Source of the DNA: Streptomyces clavuligerus
Lineage (GTDB): Bacteria; Actinomycetota; Actinomycetes; Streptomycetales; Streptomycetaceae
Assembly (NCBI RefSeq): GCF_005519465.1
Contig: NZ_CP027858.1
Location: forward strand, 3,720,001-3,784,000
Direction of reading: 5' to 3'
Length of the DNA: 64,000 bases
Positions 34,038-42,442 of this stretch are shown here, in pieces. A model generated the notes under the pieces. The model made no database searches and was not told the origin of the DNA. It was given only the letters and a program-made list of their open reading frames with translations. A program made the position numbers and the translations under genes. Numbering within the stretch: position 1 is the first letter of the stretch; every line of letters starts with the position of its first letter.

Positions 34038-34469
34038 GACATCTCCCTTTCCCAGGGCGTCCTCTGTGGGGATGGGTCCGAGGCCATAGCTCATCAGCCG
34101 AAGGGGCCAAGTGACAAGGCTTTCCGGATATTGGTTTAGACCTGTCGTTCCCCGTCCGGAATATGGGCTCCAGGAAGCGGAATTTGCCGTACTTGATCGG
34201 CGTGTCGTCCCGCTCTGTCGCATCCGTGCCGGTGTGTCGTTTCGGCGTGCCGTTCCCGGGGCCGGAGACGCCCGTCCGCGACGGCTACGGAGACGGCGGC
34301 GACGGTCATGGCGGCGGGGTGCGGGGCCGGGCGGCGGATGCCGGGGCGGGTGCGAGGTGGCCCCTCCTTCCCGGGCGGCGGAAAGGAGGGGCCACTCCTT
34401 AGTACGGACGGGACCCGGCTACGGTTCACCGTCTTGTCGGACTATCGTGCGGCGCTCGGTCGCATACGG
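34038..34469. other. Intergenic region: acs promoter and SulP terminator
   Basis: This 432-bp gap between two minus-strand genes holds the hairpin at 34357-34395 and presumably the acs promoter. No gene was seen. Confidence 0.5.
34357..34395. terminator. Terminator of SulP-carbonic anhydrase gene
   Basis: Thirteen-bp arms surround a 13-nt loop, 75 bp past the stop codon on the minus strand. Confidence 0.8.
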
Positions 34470-37004
34470 TCAGGCACGTGCTTTGACCAGGGCGGATTCG
34501 GCGGGCGCGACCGGTGCGAAGACCGCGGCGAACTCCTGTGGCCGGGCCGGTCCACCGCCGTGCCCGCCGTCCGGGCGCTGCCCGTGCACATGGTCGTCGT
34601 GGTCCAGGCGCGGGGCATGGCCGTGGCGCGGTCCGTCTCCGTTTCCGCTGCCGTGCCCGTGGTCGCGCCTGTGGTTGTGGCCGTGGCCGTTCGCCGGGCG
34701 GGGCGGCTCCTCGTCGCTCGTGAGCAGATATGCCTGGGCCTCGCCCCCGTGGAAGTACATGCCCTGGAGCTTGAGTGTGCCGTCGGCGAGCCGCCGGGCC
34801 ACGGACTCGTGCGACCGCAGATGCTCCAACTGCTGCACCACATTGGTCAGACAGAGCTGTTCCACCGCGTCGGCGGGCAGCCGTCCCGAGATCCGCGCCC
34901 AGGGGCGGTGCGGACTCCTCATCCGTTCCACGCTCGGCTGCCCGTGGCGCAGCCACCGCCGCAGCGGGGTGTGGGTCCCCACGGGCGGCGCGGAGAGCAG
35001 TGCCTGCATGGCGGCGCAGCCGGAGTGCCCGCAGACGGTGATGGAGTCCACCCGCAGGACGTCGACGGCGTACTCGATCGCCGCGGCCACGGAGTCGTCG
35101 CTCTCCGCGCCGGGCAGCGGAACGAGATTGCCCATATTGCGTACGGTGAACAGGTCACCGGGCCCGCTGGCGGTGATCATGCTGGTCACCACACGGGAGT
35201 CGGCGCAGGTCAGGAAGAGCTGGGAGGGCCGCTGCCCCTCACGCTCCAGCCGGGCCAGCTCATCACGGACCAGGGGGGCGGTGTCCCGCTGGAAGGAGCT
35301 GACGCCCTTCGCCAGGGGATGGGCGGAGCCTGTGGCGTGCCGGGCGCCGCAGTGGTGGTTGCGCCAGGGTGTCCAGGGGCGGCAGCAGCCGTGGGTCTCC
35401 GACGCGGGCTCGCTGATACGGCTGCCGGCGCGGCCGGTGAACTCCACCGTCCCGCCCTGGGAGACATGGGAGGTCTGCCAGTCCTGGAGGGCCTCGTAGG
35501 CGGCGTGGTCCATGAAGGAGCCGTCCAGTTCGACCACGCAGGCGGAGCCCGTGGGCACCTGGCTCAGTACCCGGCTGAGCCGCGGCACGGCGAGGAACGT
35601 CAACTGCCCGCGCACCCGCACCCGGTGGAGGCCGTCCCGGCTCTCCTCGGTGATCCGGGTCCGTGTCAGCCGGTGCAGGGCGACGGCCACCGCGACCGCG
35701 ATCCCGATCGCCACGCCCTCCAGCACGCCGGTGGCGACGACGGAGGCCAGTGTCACCGCGTACACCAGCGTCTCCCGGTTCCGCTTCACGCTGCGGAGAT
35801 GGGTGATGTTGACCATCTGGACGCCGACGACCATCACCAGCGCGGCGAGCGCGGCGAGCGGGATCAGATCGAGGACGGGGACGAGGAAGAGGGCGGCCAG
35901 CACGATCCACAGCCCGTGCAGCATGGTGGAGTTGCGGCTGACCGCCCCGGCGGAGACGTTGGCCGAGCTGCGGACCGCGACGCCGGTGATGGGCAGTCCG
36001 CCCAGGGCGCCGGAGACCACGTTGGCCGCTCCCTGCCCGGCCAGCTCACGATCGAGGTCGGCCCGCGGAATCCGTACGTCCGGCACCTTGCGGGCCGCCG
36101 CGAGCTTGTCGACGGCGACGGCCGACAGCAGGGACTCGACGCTGCCGACCAGCGTGATGGTCAGGACGGCGGCGATCAGACCGAGGACGGGGCCCTGCGG
36201 CATCGCGGGCAGGGCGTGGCTGGACCAGGAGGGCAGGTCGACCAGGGGCAGCCGCAACCCGGCCACCACCGCGAACGCCGTGGCCGATGCGACGGCCGCG
36301 AGCGCGGCGGGGACGGTGCGCAGCACCCGGCCGGTGCGGCCCGGGATGCGCGGCCAGGCCAGCAGGACGGCCACGGTCAGCGCGCTGACCGAGATCGCGG
36401 CCGGGTGGAGGGCCGCGAGCTGGGCCGGGAGCGCGCGCACATTGGCGAGGGCGGAGCTCTGGGGGGTGCCGCCGAGCACGATGTGGAGCTGGGCCAGGGC
36501 GATGGTGACGCCGATACCGGCGAGCATCCCGTGCACGATCGCCGGGCTGACGGCGAGCGCCGAACGGGCCACCCGGACGGCGGCGAGGACGAGCTGGGCG
36601 AACCCGGCGAGCACGGTGATGGCGCAGGTGACCCGCCAGCCGTACTGGTGGATCAGATCGGCGGTGACCACGGTCAGCCCGGCCGCGGGCCCGCTGACCT
36701 GGAGCGGTGCCCCGCCGAACCGTCCGACGACGAGGCCGCCGACGGCGGCGGCCACCAGCCCCGCCTGGAGCGGCGCGCCGGTGGCGAGCGCGATGCCGAG
36801 GGAGAGCGGCAGCGCGATCAGGAAGACGGAGATGGACGCGGACAGGTCGGACCCCTGGACGCGGAAGCGCCGGGAGCCCTGGGGGGTGGACGCCGGTGGG
36901 GTGCCGGGGGTGCCCCGGCCGGACGTCGAGGGGGCGGATGGTCCGGCCGGGCCTGAGGGCTCGGGCGGATGGTCGTCGGTGCGAGTGGGGACGCAGGCGG
37001 ACAT
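34470..37004 (-). CDS. SulP transporter fused to beta-carbonic anhydrase, His-rich tail
   Basis: The protein has 844 aa. A Pro/Gly-rich cytosolic leader of about 50 residues is followed by a SulP-type 12-14-helix membrane domain (about 50-440), with PLSLGIALATGAPLQAG and VSGPAAGLTVVTADLI. A STAS-like region (about 460-540) follows, then a complete beta-carbonic anhydrase (about 590-770) with FLTCADSRVV (Cys and Asp-Arg) and VCGHSGCAAM (His, Cys) for zinc. The last 70 residues contain 11 His. SulP-CA fusions are thought to move bicarbonate and interconvert it with CO2. ATG 37004 follows GGAGGAG. Divergent from the deacetylase-like lipoprotein gene. Confidence 0.9.
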   Translation of the reverse strand: MSACVPTRTDDHPPEPSGPAGPSAPSTSGRGTPGTPPASTPQGSRRFRVQGSDLSASISVFLIALPLSLGIALATGAPLQAGLVAAAVGGLVVGRFGGAPLQVSGPAAGLTVVTADLIHQYGWRVTCAITVLAGFAQLVLAAVRVARSALAVSPAIVHGMLAGIGVTIALAQLHIVLGGTPQSSALANVRALPAQLAALHPAAISVSALTVAVLLAWPRIPGRTGRVLRTVPAALAAVASATAFAVVAGLRLPLVDLPSWSSHALPAMPQGPVLGLIAAVLTITLVGSVESLLSAVAVDKLAAARKVPDVRIPRADLDRELAGQGAANVVSGALGGLPITGVAVRSSANVSAGAVSRNSTMLHGLWIVLAALFLVPVLDLIPLAALAALVMVVGVQMVNITHLRSVKRNRETLVYAVTLASVVATGVLEGVAIGIAVAVAVALHRLTRTRITEESRDGLHRVRVRGQLTFLAVPRLSRVLSQVPTGSACVVELDGSFMDHAAYEALQDWQTSHVSQGGTVEFTGRAGSRISEPASETHGCCRPWTPWRNHHCGARHATGSAHPLAKGVSSFQRDTAPLVRDELARLEREGQRPSQLFLTCADSRVVTSMITASGPGDLFTVRNMGNLVPLPGAESDDSVAAAIEYAVDVLRVDSITVCGHSGCAAMQALLSAPPVGTHTPLRRWLRHGQPSVERMRSPHRPWARISGRLPADAVEQLCLTNVVQQLEHLRSHESVARRLADGTLKLQGMYFHGGEAQAYLLTSDEEPPRPANGHGHNHRRDHGHGSGNGDGPRHGHAPRLDHDDHVHGQRPDGGHGGGPARPQEFAAVFAPVAPAESALVKARA

Positions 37005-37317
37005 GGTTCCCGTCTCCTCCGGGGCAGCGCGGTCGCGGAACGTGGGGGGGACGCGGCCGTGGGTCACGGCATGCAGCAGCGGGATACTCAACTCTCAGTA
37101 AATGGATCGTAATGCAGAGTAAAGAGTCCGGCATTATTTCTTGGGCAAATGGGCCAGCGTTTCACTCGAATCGGTGATTAATCCGGTTAACGCGGCTCGT
37201 CGTTCCCTCTACCTCGCCCGCTTGATGCGACTTTGTCGGCGTTTGGCGCCGATCAGATAACCACAAAGTCGTACAAGTCCTATGGGTCGTACTGGTCATA
37301 CGAAAGAGGTCGGGTGG
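37005..37317. promoter_or_regulatory. Divergent promoter region with nested inverted repeats
   Basis: This 313-bp, relatively AT-rich gap lies between the SulP-CA and deacetylase-like genes. A 9-bp inverted repeat (37228-37236 and 37263-37271) encloses a smaller 6-bp one. It could form a leader hairpin or operator for the deacetylase-like gene. Confidence 0.4.
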
Positions 37318-38637
37318 ATGAAGGCCACCGCACAGAGGTTCGCTGTGAGGTCCGCCGTGCGGATCGCCGTCGGTGTGACCGCCGCGACGCTGGTCGCGGG
37401 GGTCGCGGGCTGTGGCGGCCCCGGCGGGGACCCCGGGAAGGAGGGCGCTCCGGGAGCCGGGAAGCAGGCCCCGCCCAAGGTCGCGCCCCGGCTGATCGGC
37501 GACGGCTCCACCGCCTTCACCGGCGTCCAGCCCCGGCAGCCGAAGCCGCAGCGGCTGAAGCCCGGTCAGCGGCCGCCGCAGTTCGTGGTGTTCTCCTGGG
37601 ACGGGGCGGGCGAGGACAGTCAGAAGCTCTTCTCCCACTTCCGCTCGGTGGGCCGCAAGTACGGCGTCGCCATGACCTACTTCCTCAGCGGTGTCTATCT
37701 GCTCCCCGAGGAGAAGGCGGAGTTGTACCTTCCGCCGCAGCACGACGCCGGACGCTCCGACATCGGTTTCAACGACGTCGAAGGCATCCGGGACACCGTG
37801 CGGGAGCTGCGGGCGGCCTGGCAGGAGGGCAACGAGGTGGGCACCCACTTCAACGGCCACTTCTGCGGCGCGGACGGCGGGGTAGGCACCTGGTCCGTGG
37901 AGGAGTGGAAGAGCGAGATCAGCCAGGCCAAGTCCTTTGTGAAGAACTGGCGCACCAACTCCGGGCTGCGGGCCGAGGCGCCGCTGCCCTTCGACTACGA
38001 CAAGGAGCTGATCGGCGCGCGCACCCCCTGTCTGGAGGGCCGCAAGAACTTTGTGCGCGCGGCGAGCGAGCTGGGCTTCCGCTACGACACCAGCGGGGTC
38101 AACGACCAGGTGTGGCCCGAGAGGGACAACGGGCTGTGGGATCTGTCCATGCAGCTCGTCCCGTTCCCCGGGCACTCCTACGAGACGCTGTCCATGGACT
38201 ACAACTTCATGATCAACCAGTCCGGGACGGTCCACGGCGAACCGGCCCTGCACCGGCTGTGGGGCGACCAGATGCGCGACGGGCTGGTGCGGGCCTTCGA
38301 CCGCGCCTACCACGGCAACCGCGCACCGCTGATCATCGGCAACCACTTCGAGTCCTGGAACGGCGGCACCTATATGCGCGCCGTCGAGGAGACCATCGCC
38401 ACCGTGTGCGTACGCAGGGACGTGCGGTGCGTGTCGTTCCGGCAGCTCGCCGACTGGCTCGACGCCCAGGACCCCCGGGTGCTGGGGAAGTTGCGCACCC
38501 TGGAGGTCGGTGAGCGGCCCCCGGGCGGATGGCCCGCCTTCCTCGCCGAGCGGCCCGCCGCCGTGGCGGGGCGGGCGACGGGAGACTCCGCCCAGCGGGA
38601 CGTCCCCCGCGTGATCGCCCCGGCGGAGCCCGGGTGA
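37318..38637 (+). CDS. Lipoprotein related to polysaccharide deacetylases
   Basis: The protein has 439 aa. The lipoprotein signal peptide has lipobox VAGC with C32. The mature part begins with a Gly/Pro-rich linker. FVVFSWDGAGEDSQKLF resembles the first motif of NodB-type deacetylases (acidic metal ligand) and GTHFNGHFCG the H-x-x-x-H metal pair. IIGNHFESWNGG near the end may be the distal motif. It is probably anchored outside the membrane and acts on a wall glycan; activity is inferred. The start ATG 37318 has a purine-rich GAGGTCGGGTGG upstream. Confidence 0.8.
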   Translation: MKATAQRFAVRSAVRIAVGVTAATLVAGVAGCGGPGGDPGKEGAPGAGKQAPPKVAPRLIGDGSTAFTGVQPRQPKPQRLKPGQRPPQFVVFSWDGAGEDSQKLFSHFRSVGRKYGVAMTYFLSGVYLLPEEKAELYLPPQHDAGRSDIGFNDVEGIRDTVRELRAAWQEGNEVGTHFNGHFCGADGGVGTWSVEEWKSEISQAKSFVKNWRTNSGLRAEAPLPFDYDKELIGARTPCLEGRKNFVRAASELGFRYDTSGVNDQVWPERDNGLWDLSMQLVPFPGHSYETLSMDYNFMINQSGTVHGEPALHRLWGDQMRDGLVRAFDRAYHGNRAPLIIGNHFESWNGGTYMRAVEETIATVCVRRDVRCVSFRQLADWLDAQDPRVLGKLRTLEVGERPPGGWPAFLAERPAAVAGRATGDSAQRDVPRVIAPAEPG

Positions 38638-38727
38638 ACGGCTGGTTCCGCGCGGTCGGGCGGGTGATCGGCCCGTCGCGCGCGGCCGGTCGGGTGGCGG
38701 TGCTGGTGACCGGCCCGTTCCGCGCGG

Positions 38728-39795
38728 TCAGGCGGGCAGGGGCGCGCTGACGCCGGCGGACTGCTCACCCAGGACGAAACCGGGGTCGACCTGCGCCGCC
38801 AGGTCGGCTCCGGTCTTGGCGTTCCCCCAGCTCTCGGCGTTCTTCAGATGGAAGTGGACCATCTGGCGGGTGTAGCGCTCCCAGTCCCGCCGGGTGTACG
38901 AGTCGTCCGCCGCCCGCCACAGGGTCTCCAGCGCCCGCCGGTTCTCGGCCTCCAACGAGGAGAACGGGAGCGGCCTCCCCTTCTCCAGTGCCCTGACCCA
39001 GTCGGAGTGCCCCACCGTCACCAACAGGTCCTCACCGACCTCCGCCCGCAGGAAGTCCAGGTCGTCCTGGCCCTGCACCTTGTTGCCGACGACCTTCAGC
39101 GTGACGCCGAAGTCCCGTGCGTACTCGGTGTACTGGCGATAGACCGAGACCCCCTTGCGGGTCGGCTCCGCCACCAGGAACGTCATGTCGAAACGGGTGA
39201 ACATGCCCGAGGCGAAGGAGTCCGAGCCCGCCGTCATGTCCACCACGACATACTCGTCCCGCCCGTCCACCAGATGGTTGAGGCACAGCTCCACCGCGCC
39301 CACCTTGGAGTGGTAGCAGGCCACTCCGAGGTCCGACTCGGTGAACGGGCCGGTCGCCATCAGCCGGATGTCCCCGTTCCCGCACCCGCCCCCGTTCCTC
39401 TCCCCGCTGTCCGTCCCGCCGTCCGTCGCGCGGCCGCCCGGCTGTCCGCCGTCCGGCCGGACCGTGCGGGCGCAGGCCGCGTAGACCGGATTGTCCTCAC
39501 GGACCCGCAGCAGCCGGGAGCCCTCGCCCGGGGGCGTTGTTTTGATCATGGTGTCGGAGGAGGTGATGCGGGGGTTGGAACCGCGCAGATACTCCTTGAT
39601 CAACGGTAGTTGTGCGCCCATCGCGGGCAGTGCGCCCGCCGCCTCCTCGTCGAGGCCGAGCGCGACCCCCAGATGCTGATTGATATCCGCGTCCACCGCC
39701 ACGACGGGGGCGTTCCGGGCGGCCAGATGGCGGATGAAGAGCGAGGACAGCGTCGTCTTCCCGCTGCCGCCCTTGCCTACGAAAGCGATCTTCAT
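38728..39795 (-). CDS. CooC/MinD-like ATPase
   Basis: The protein has 355 aa. The N-terminus is the deviant Walker A: KIAFVGKGGSGKTTLSS, with VVAVDADINQHLG (the MinD/CooC Asp switch) and VVVDMTAGSDSFASGMF as Walker B region. It is similar to CooC, which inserts nickel into CO dehydrogenase, but no CODH gene is in the window, so the client is unknown. A Gly/Asp-rich insert near residues 118-140 is unusual. ATG 39795 has AGGTG just upstream; a GTG two codons earlier is possible. Confidence 0.8.
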   Translation of the reverse strand: MKIAFVGKGGSGKTTLSSLFIRHLAARNAPVVAVDADINQHLGVALGLDEEAAGALPAMGAQLPLIKEYLRGSNPRITSSDTMIKTTPPGEGSRLLRVREDNPVYAACARTVRPDGGQPGGRATDGGTDSGERNGGGCGNGDIRLMATGPFTESDLGVACYHSKVGAVELCLNHLVDGRDEYVVVDMTAGSDSFASGMFTRFDMTFLVAEPTRKGVSVYRQYTEYARDFGVTLKVVGNKVQGQDDLDFLRAEVGEDLLVTVGHSDWVRALEKGRPLPFSSLEAENRRALETLWRAADDSYTRRDWERYTRQMVHFHLKNAESWGNAKTGADLAAQVDPGFVLGEQSAGVSAPLPA

Positions 39796-39897
39796 GTTCA
39801 CCTAGGGTAGTGCTGTGATCGCCTGGTGTTGTCAAGTGAAGTGAAGAAGACCACTCCAACGTGGGACGCGGGTCGACGGCGCGTAGCCTCGCTGCCT

Positions 39898-40746
39898 ATG
39901 AGTACCCATGTGCCCGCCGACCCCTCTGCCGCCCCGGCCGATCCGCTCGCCGCGCTGGCCGCACTGCCCGGTGTCGCGGACTCCGTGGCCGGGATGCGTA
40001 CGGCGGTCGACCGGGTCTACGGGCACCGTGTCATGCGGCGCCGGAGCGCGGAGATCACGGCCGAGGCGGCGCTGCGCGGAGCGCGCGGGTCCGCCGCGCT
40101 GGCCGGTGCCGACTGGGCCCTGGAGGAGGTCCGCAGACGCAGTGACTTCAGCGGGGACACCGAGGCGCGAACCGTCGGAGCCGCGCTCCGGCTGACCGCC
40201 GAGGCCGGTCAACTCCTCTCCGTCTGGCGGCAGTCGCCGCTGCGGGTGCTCGCCCGGCTGCATCTGCTCGCGGCGGGCGGAGCCGGTGACGACCGGGCGG
40301 TGGGCCGCCCCCGGCTCGCGGGGGAGACGGTGGACGAGCCCCTGGTCGAGGCCCCGCTCCCGGACGCCGCCGAGGCGAGCGGCCGGCTGGACGGGCTGGC
40401 CGGGCTGATCGGCGCGGGCAGCTCGGCCCCCGCGCTGGTGATCGCGGCCGTGACACACGGGGAACTGCTGGCGCTGCGCCCCTTCGTTTCGCACAACGGG
40501 CTGGTCGCCCGGGCTGCCGAGCGGATCGTCCTCATCGGCGCCGGGCTCGACCCCAAGTCGGTCTGTCCCGCCGAGGTGGGCCACGCGGAACAGGGCCGCG
40601 CGGCGTATCTGGCGGCCTTCGACGGCTATCTGTCCGGTACGCCGGAGGGGATGGCCGCCTGGATCGCGCACTGCGGACGCTCGGTCGAGCTGGGGGCCAG
40701 GGAGTCGATGGCCGTGTGCGAGGCGCTTCAGCGGGGCGCCGCCTGA
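39898..40746 (+). CDS. Degenerate Fic/DOC-like protein
   Basis: The protein has 282 aa. The region ALRPFVSHNGLVARAAER aligns with the Fic motif HPFx(D/E)GNGRxxR, but the catalytic His is Arg (R194) and the GNGR loop is HNGL. An upstream hydrophobic helix and LRVLARLHLLAA fit the Fido core. Fic enzymes transfer AMP or related groups; with these substitutions the protein is probably not an AMP-transferase, or uses different chemistry. It is sometimes annotated as an oxidoreductase, for which I see no motif. Divergent from the CooC-like gene. Confidence 0.65.
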   Translation: MSTHVPADPSAAPADPLAALAALPGVADSVAGMRTAVDRVYGHRVMRRRSAEITAEAALRGARGSAALAGADWALEEVRRRSDFSGDTEARTVGAALRLTAEAGQLLSVWRQSPLRVLARLHLLAAGGAGDDRAVGRPRLAGETVDEPLVEAPLPDAAEASGRLDGLAGLIGAGSSAPALVIAAVTHGELLALRPFVSHNGLVARAAERIVLIGAGLDPKSVCPAEVGHAEQGRAAYLAAFDGYLSGTPEGMAAWIAHCGRSVELGARESMAVCEALQRGAA

Positions 40747-41084
40747 CCGCGCAGGCTCATCCCGGGCCGGCAGCGGACGGCCCGGACAGGGTTGCGGCGG
40801 TACCGGTCCCGGTACCGCCGCGACATGTCCACCGAGTTACCAAGCGTCCTCGAAAAGCTGCGCCCATCAAGCCGGGAACTTCTGCCCGTCACCTGGTGCG
40901 GCTGGCCCGTATTCGACGGGTCGACGTCGCGTGGGTGCTCGGCTTCCATGCTTCGGTCCGTGGGGCCTTGATGCGTTGAACAGGTGATCCTCTCGGATGT
41001 CCTTGGTCTCGCGGGCCGTTGACTCCTTTGTACTCCAGCGGACGGGGAAGCGGAACCCCTGGCTCCAGTTCTTTACTTTTGTGT
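40747..41084. other. Intergenic region between convergent Fic-like and HAD genes
   Basis: This 338-bp gap contains the hairpin at 40794-40821. The rest shows no gene or RNA I recognise. Confidence 0.5.
40794..40821. terminator. Terminator of Fic-like gene
   Basis: Thirteen-bp perfect arms are separated by 2 nt, 47 bp past the stop codon; in RNA the loop would open by a pair or two. Confidence 0.75.
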
Positions 41085-41984
41085 TCAAATTCGGGTGAAT
41101 CGGGCGGCCGTCCGCGGGAGGGTCGCGAGGGCCCGCGGGAGGGGTGCGAGGCCGCGACGGCGGCTCGCGTACCAGACCAGCCCGGCCGTGGCCGCTGCCG
41201 CGCCGACCGCGGCCGCGGCCACCAGGGCCGGGCGCGGGGGGAGGGAGAGGCTCGGCAGTCGCTGCTTCAGCCGGACCGGGCGATTGAAGACAAGAATCGG
41301 CCAGTCCCGGGCGGTCGCCTCCCGCCGCAGCGCGCGATCCGGATTGACCGCATAGGGATGCCCCACGGATTCCAGCATCGGAACATCGGTGGCGGAGTCG
41401 CTGTAGGCATAGCAGCGGGCGAGGTCGTACCCTTCCGACTCCGCGAGCTGTTTGATGGCTTCCGCTTTCGTGGGGCCGTAGGCGTAGTACTCGATCTCTC
41501 CGGTGTAGCAGCCGTCCGCGCCGACCACCATCCGGGTGGCGACCACCCGATCGGCCCCCAGCAGCTCTCCGATCGGCTCCACCACCTCGGAGCCCGAGGT
41601 GGAGACGATCACCACATCCCGTCCGGCGGTGTGGTGCTCCTCGATCAGGGAGGCGGCCTCGTCGTAGATGATCGGATCGATCTGGTCGTGCAGGGCTTCG
41701 GCGACGATCTCCCTCACCTGCCGGACGTTCCATCCCTTGCAGAGCGCGGAGAGGTACTCCCTCATCCGCTCCATCTGGTCGTGGTCGGCTCCGCCCGCGA
41801 GAAAAACGAACTGCGTATAGGCGGTGCGCAGTACGTCCCGCCGGTTGATCAGGCCGCCGTGGTAGAAGGACTTGCTGAAGGTCAGCGCCGATGACTTCGC
41901 AATGACCGTCTTGTCCAGGTCAAAGAACGCCGCTGTGCGAGGCAACGAGTGGTTTTCCACGAGCAGAGCATAGGTGCCCGCCAT
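41085..41984 (-). CDS. HAD-IB family phosphatase with C-terminal membrane anchor
   Basis: The protein has 299 aa. AAFFDLDKTVIAKSS carries the nucleophile D22 and acid D24, VVIVSTSGSEVV is motif II and YAYSDSATDVPML is motif IV, placing it with SerB-like HAD-IB hydrolases. Residues about 255-275 (alternating Ala/Val/Gly) form a membrane segment, so it is tail-anchored. The S. coelicolor relative is described as morphological-differentiation-associated. ATG 41984 has GGAG 9 nt upstream; GTG 41960 is an alternative. Confidence 0.85.
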   Translation of the reverse strand: MAGTYALLVENHSLPRTAAFFDLDKTVIAKSSALTFSKSFYHGGLINRRDVLRTAYTQFVFLAGGADHDQMERMREYLSALCKGWNVRQVREIVAEALHDQIDPIIYDEAASLIEEHHTAGRDVVIVSTSGSEVVEPIGELLGADRVVATRMVVGADGCYTGEIEYYAYGPTKAEAIKQLAESEGYDLARCYAYSDSATDVPMLESVGHPYAVNPDRALRREATARDWPILVFNRPVRLKQRLPSLSLPPRPALVAAAAVGAAAATAGLVWYASRRRGLAPLPRALATLPRTAARFTRI

Positions 41985-42107
41985 TCGGCGTACTCCAAGG
42001 GCGTGTGGGTTTGCCTGAGAAGGCTCTCGGGTACACCATGGAAGTCACGGATCGTTCGCGACCGTGCTAACCCGGACCGGCTCCTCCCCCCCCGAGCCGG
42101 CCGGAGA

Positions 42108-42142
42108 GACGACCCCCGCTCTCCCCCCCGGCGGGGGTCGTC
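42108..42142. other. GC-rich hairpin in divergent region
   Basis: Eleven-bp perfect arms surround a 13-nt C-rich loop. It lies between divergent starts, so it is more likely a leader or attenuator structure than an ordinary terminator. Confidence 0.55.
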
Positions 42143-42315
42143 GCATGTCCGGACGGGTTTTCCGCTTTCGTCCGAGATCCACTTCGCTTCTGCCTCTCCT
42201 TGATGTGCCCTCTGTTCCCAGGGCTGTCACCACTCTGCATGGTGACTGTCCGTAGCGGAAGAGGTGCGCCCGGGAGTCACTGGTATGGGTTACGGGGATA
42301 TTCACAACCGCTGAG

Positions 42316-42324
42316 TTGTCCACA
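42316..42324 (+). promoter_or_regulatory. Single consensus DnaA box
   Basis: TTGTCCACA is the preferred Streptomyces DnaA box. It is isolated, about 120 bp upstream of the Tad operon start. Confidence 0.5.
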
Positions 42325-42442
42325 GCTTTTCGGCAAGATCCACACGATTTCCGGGTGCGCCGCACCGTGATTCCACCCGCGAAGTCCGCGGGCACCAGGA
42401 ATCGCCGATCCCGTATCGCAGCGGGATCGCGGCAATCAGGGG

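Larger units (their letters stand above)
41985..42442. promoter_or_regulatory. Divergent region upstream of HAD and Tad operon
   Basis: This 458-bp gap contains a strong hairpin (42108-42142), a consensus DnaA box (42316-42324) and the presumed promoters of the HAD gene and the pilus operon. No gene was seen. Confidence 0.55.

Noticed and set aside
38635..38755. Short GTG frame overlapping the deacetylase-like stop codon
   Set aside because: About 38 Arg/Gly/Val-rich codons formed by local repeats; no support as a gene.
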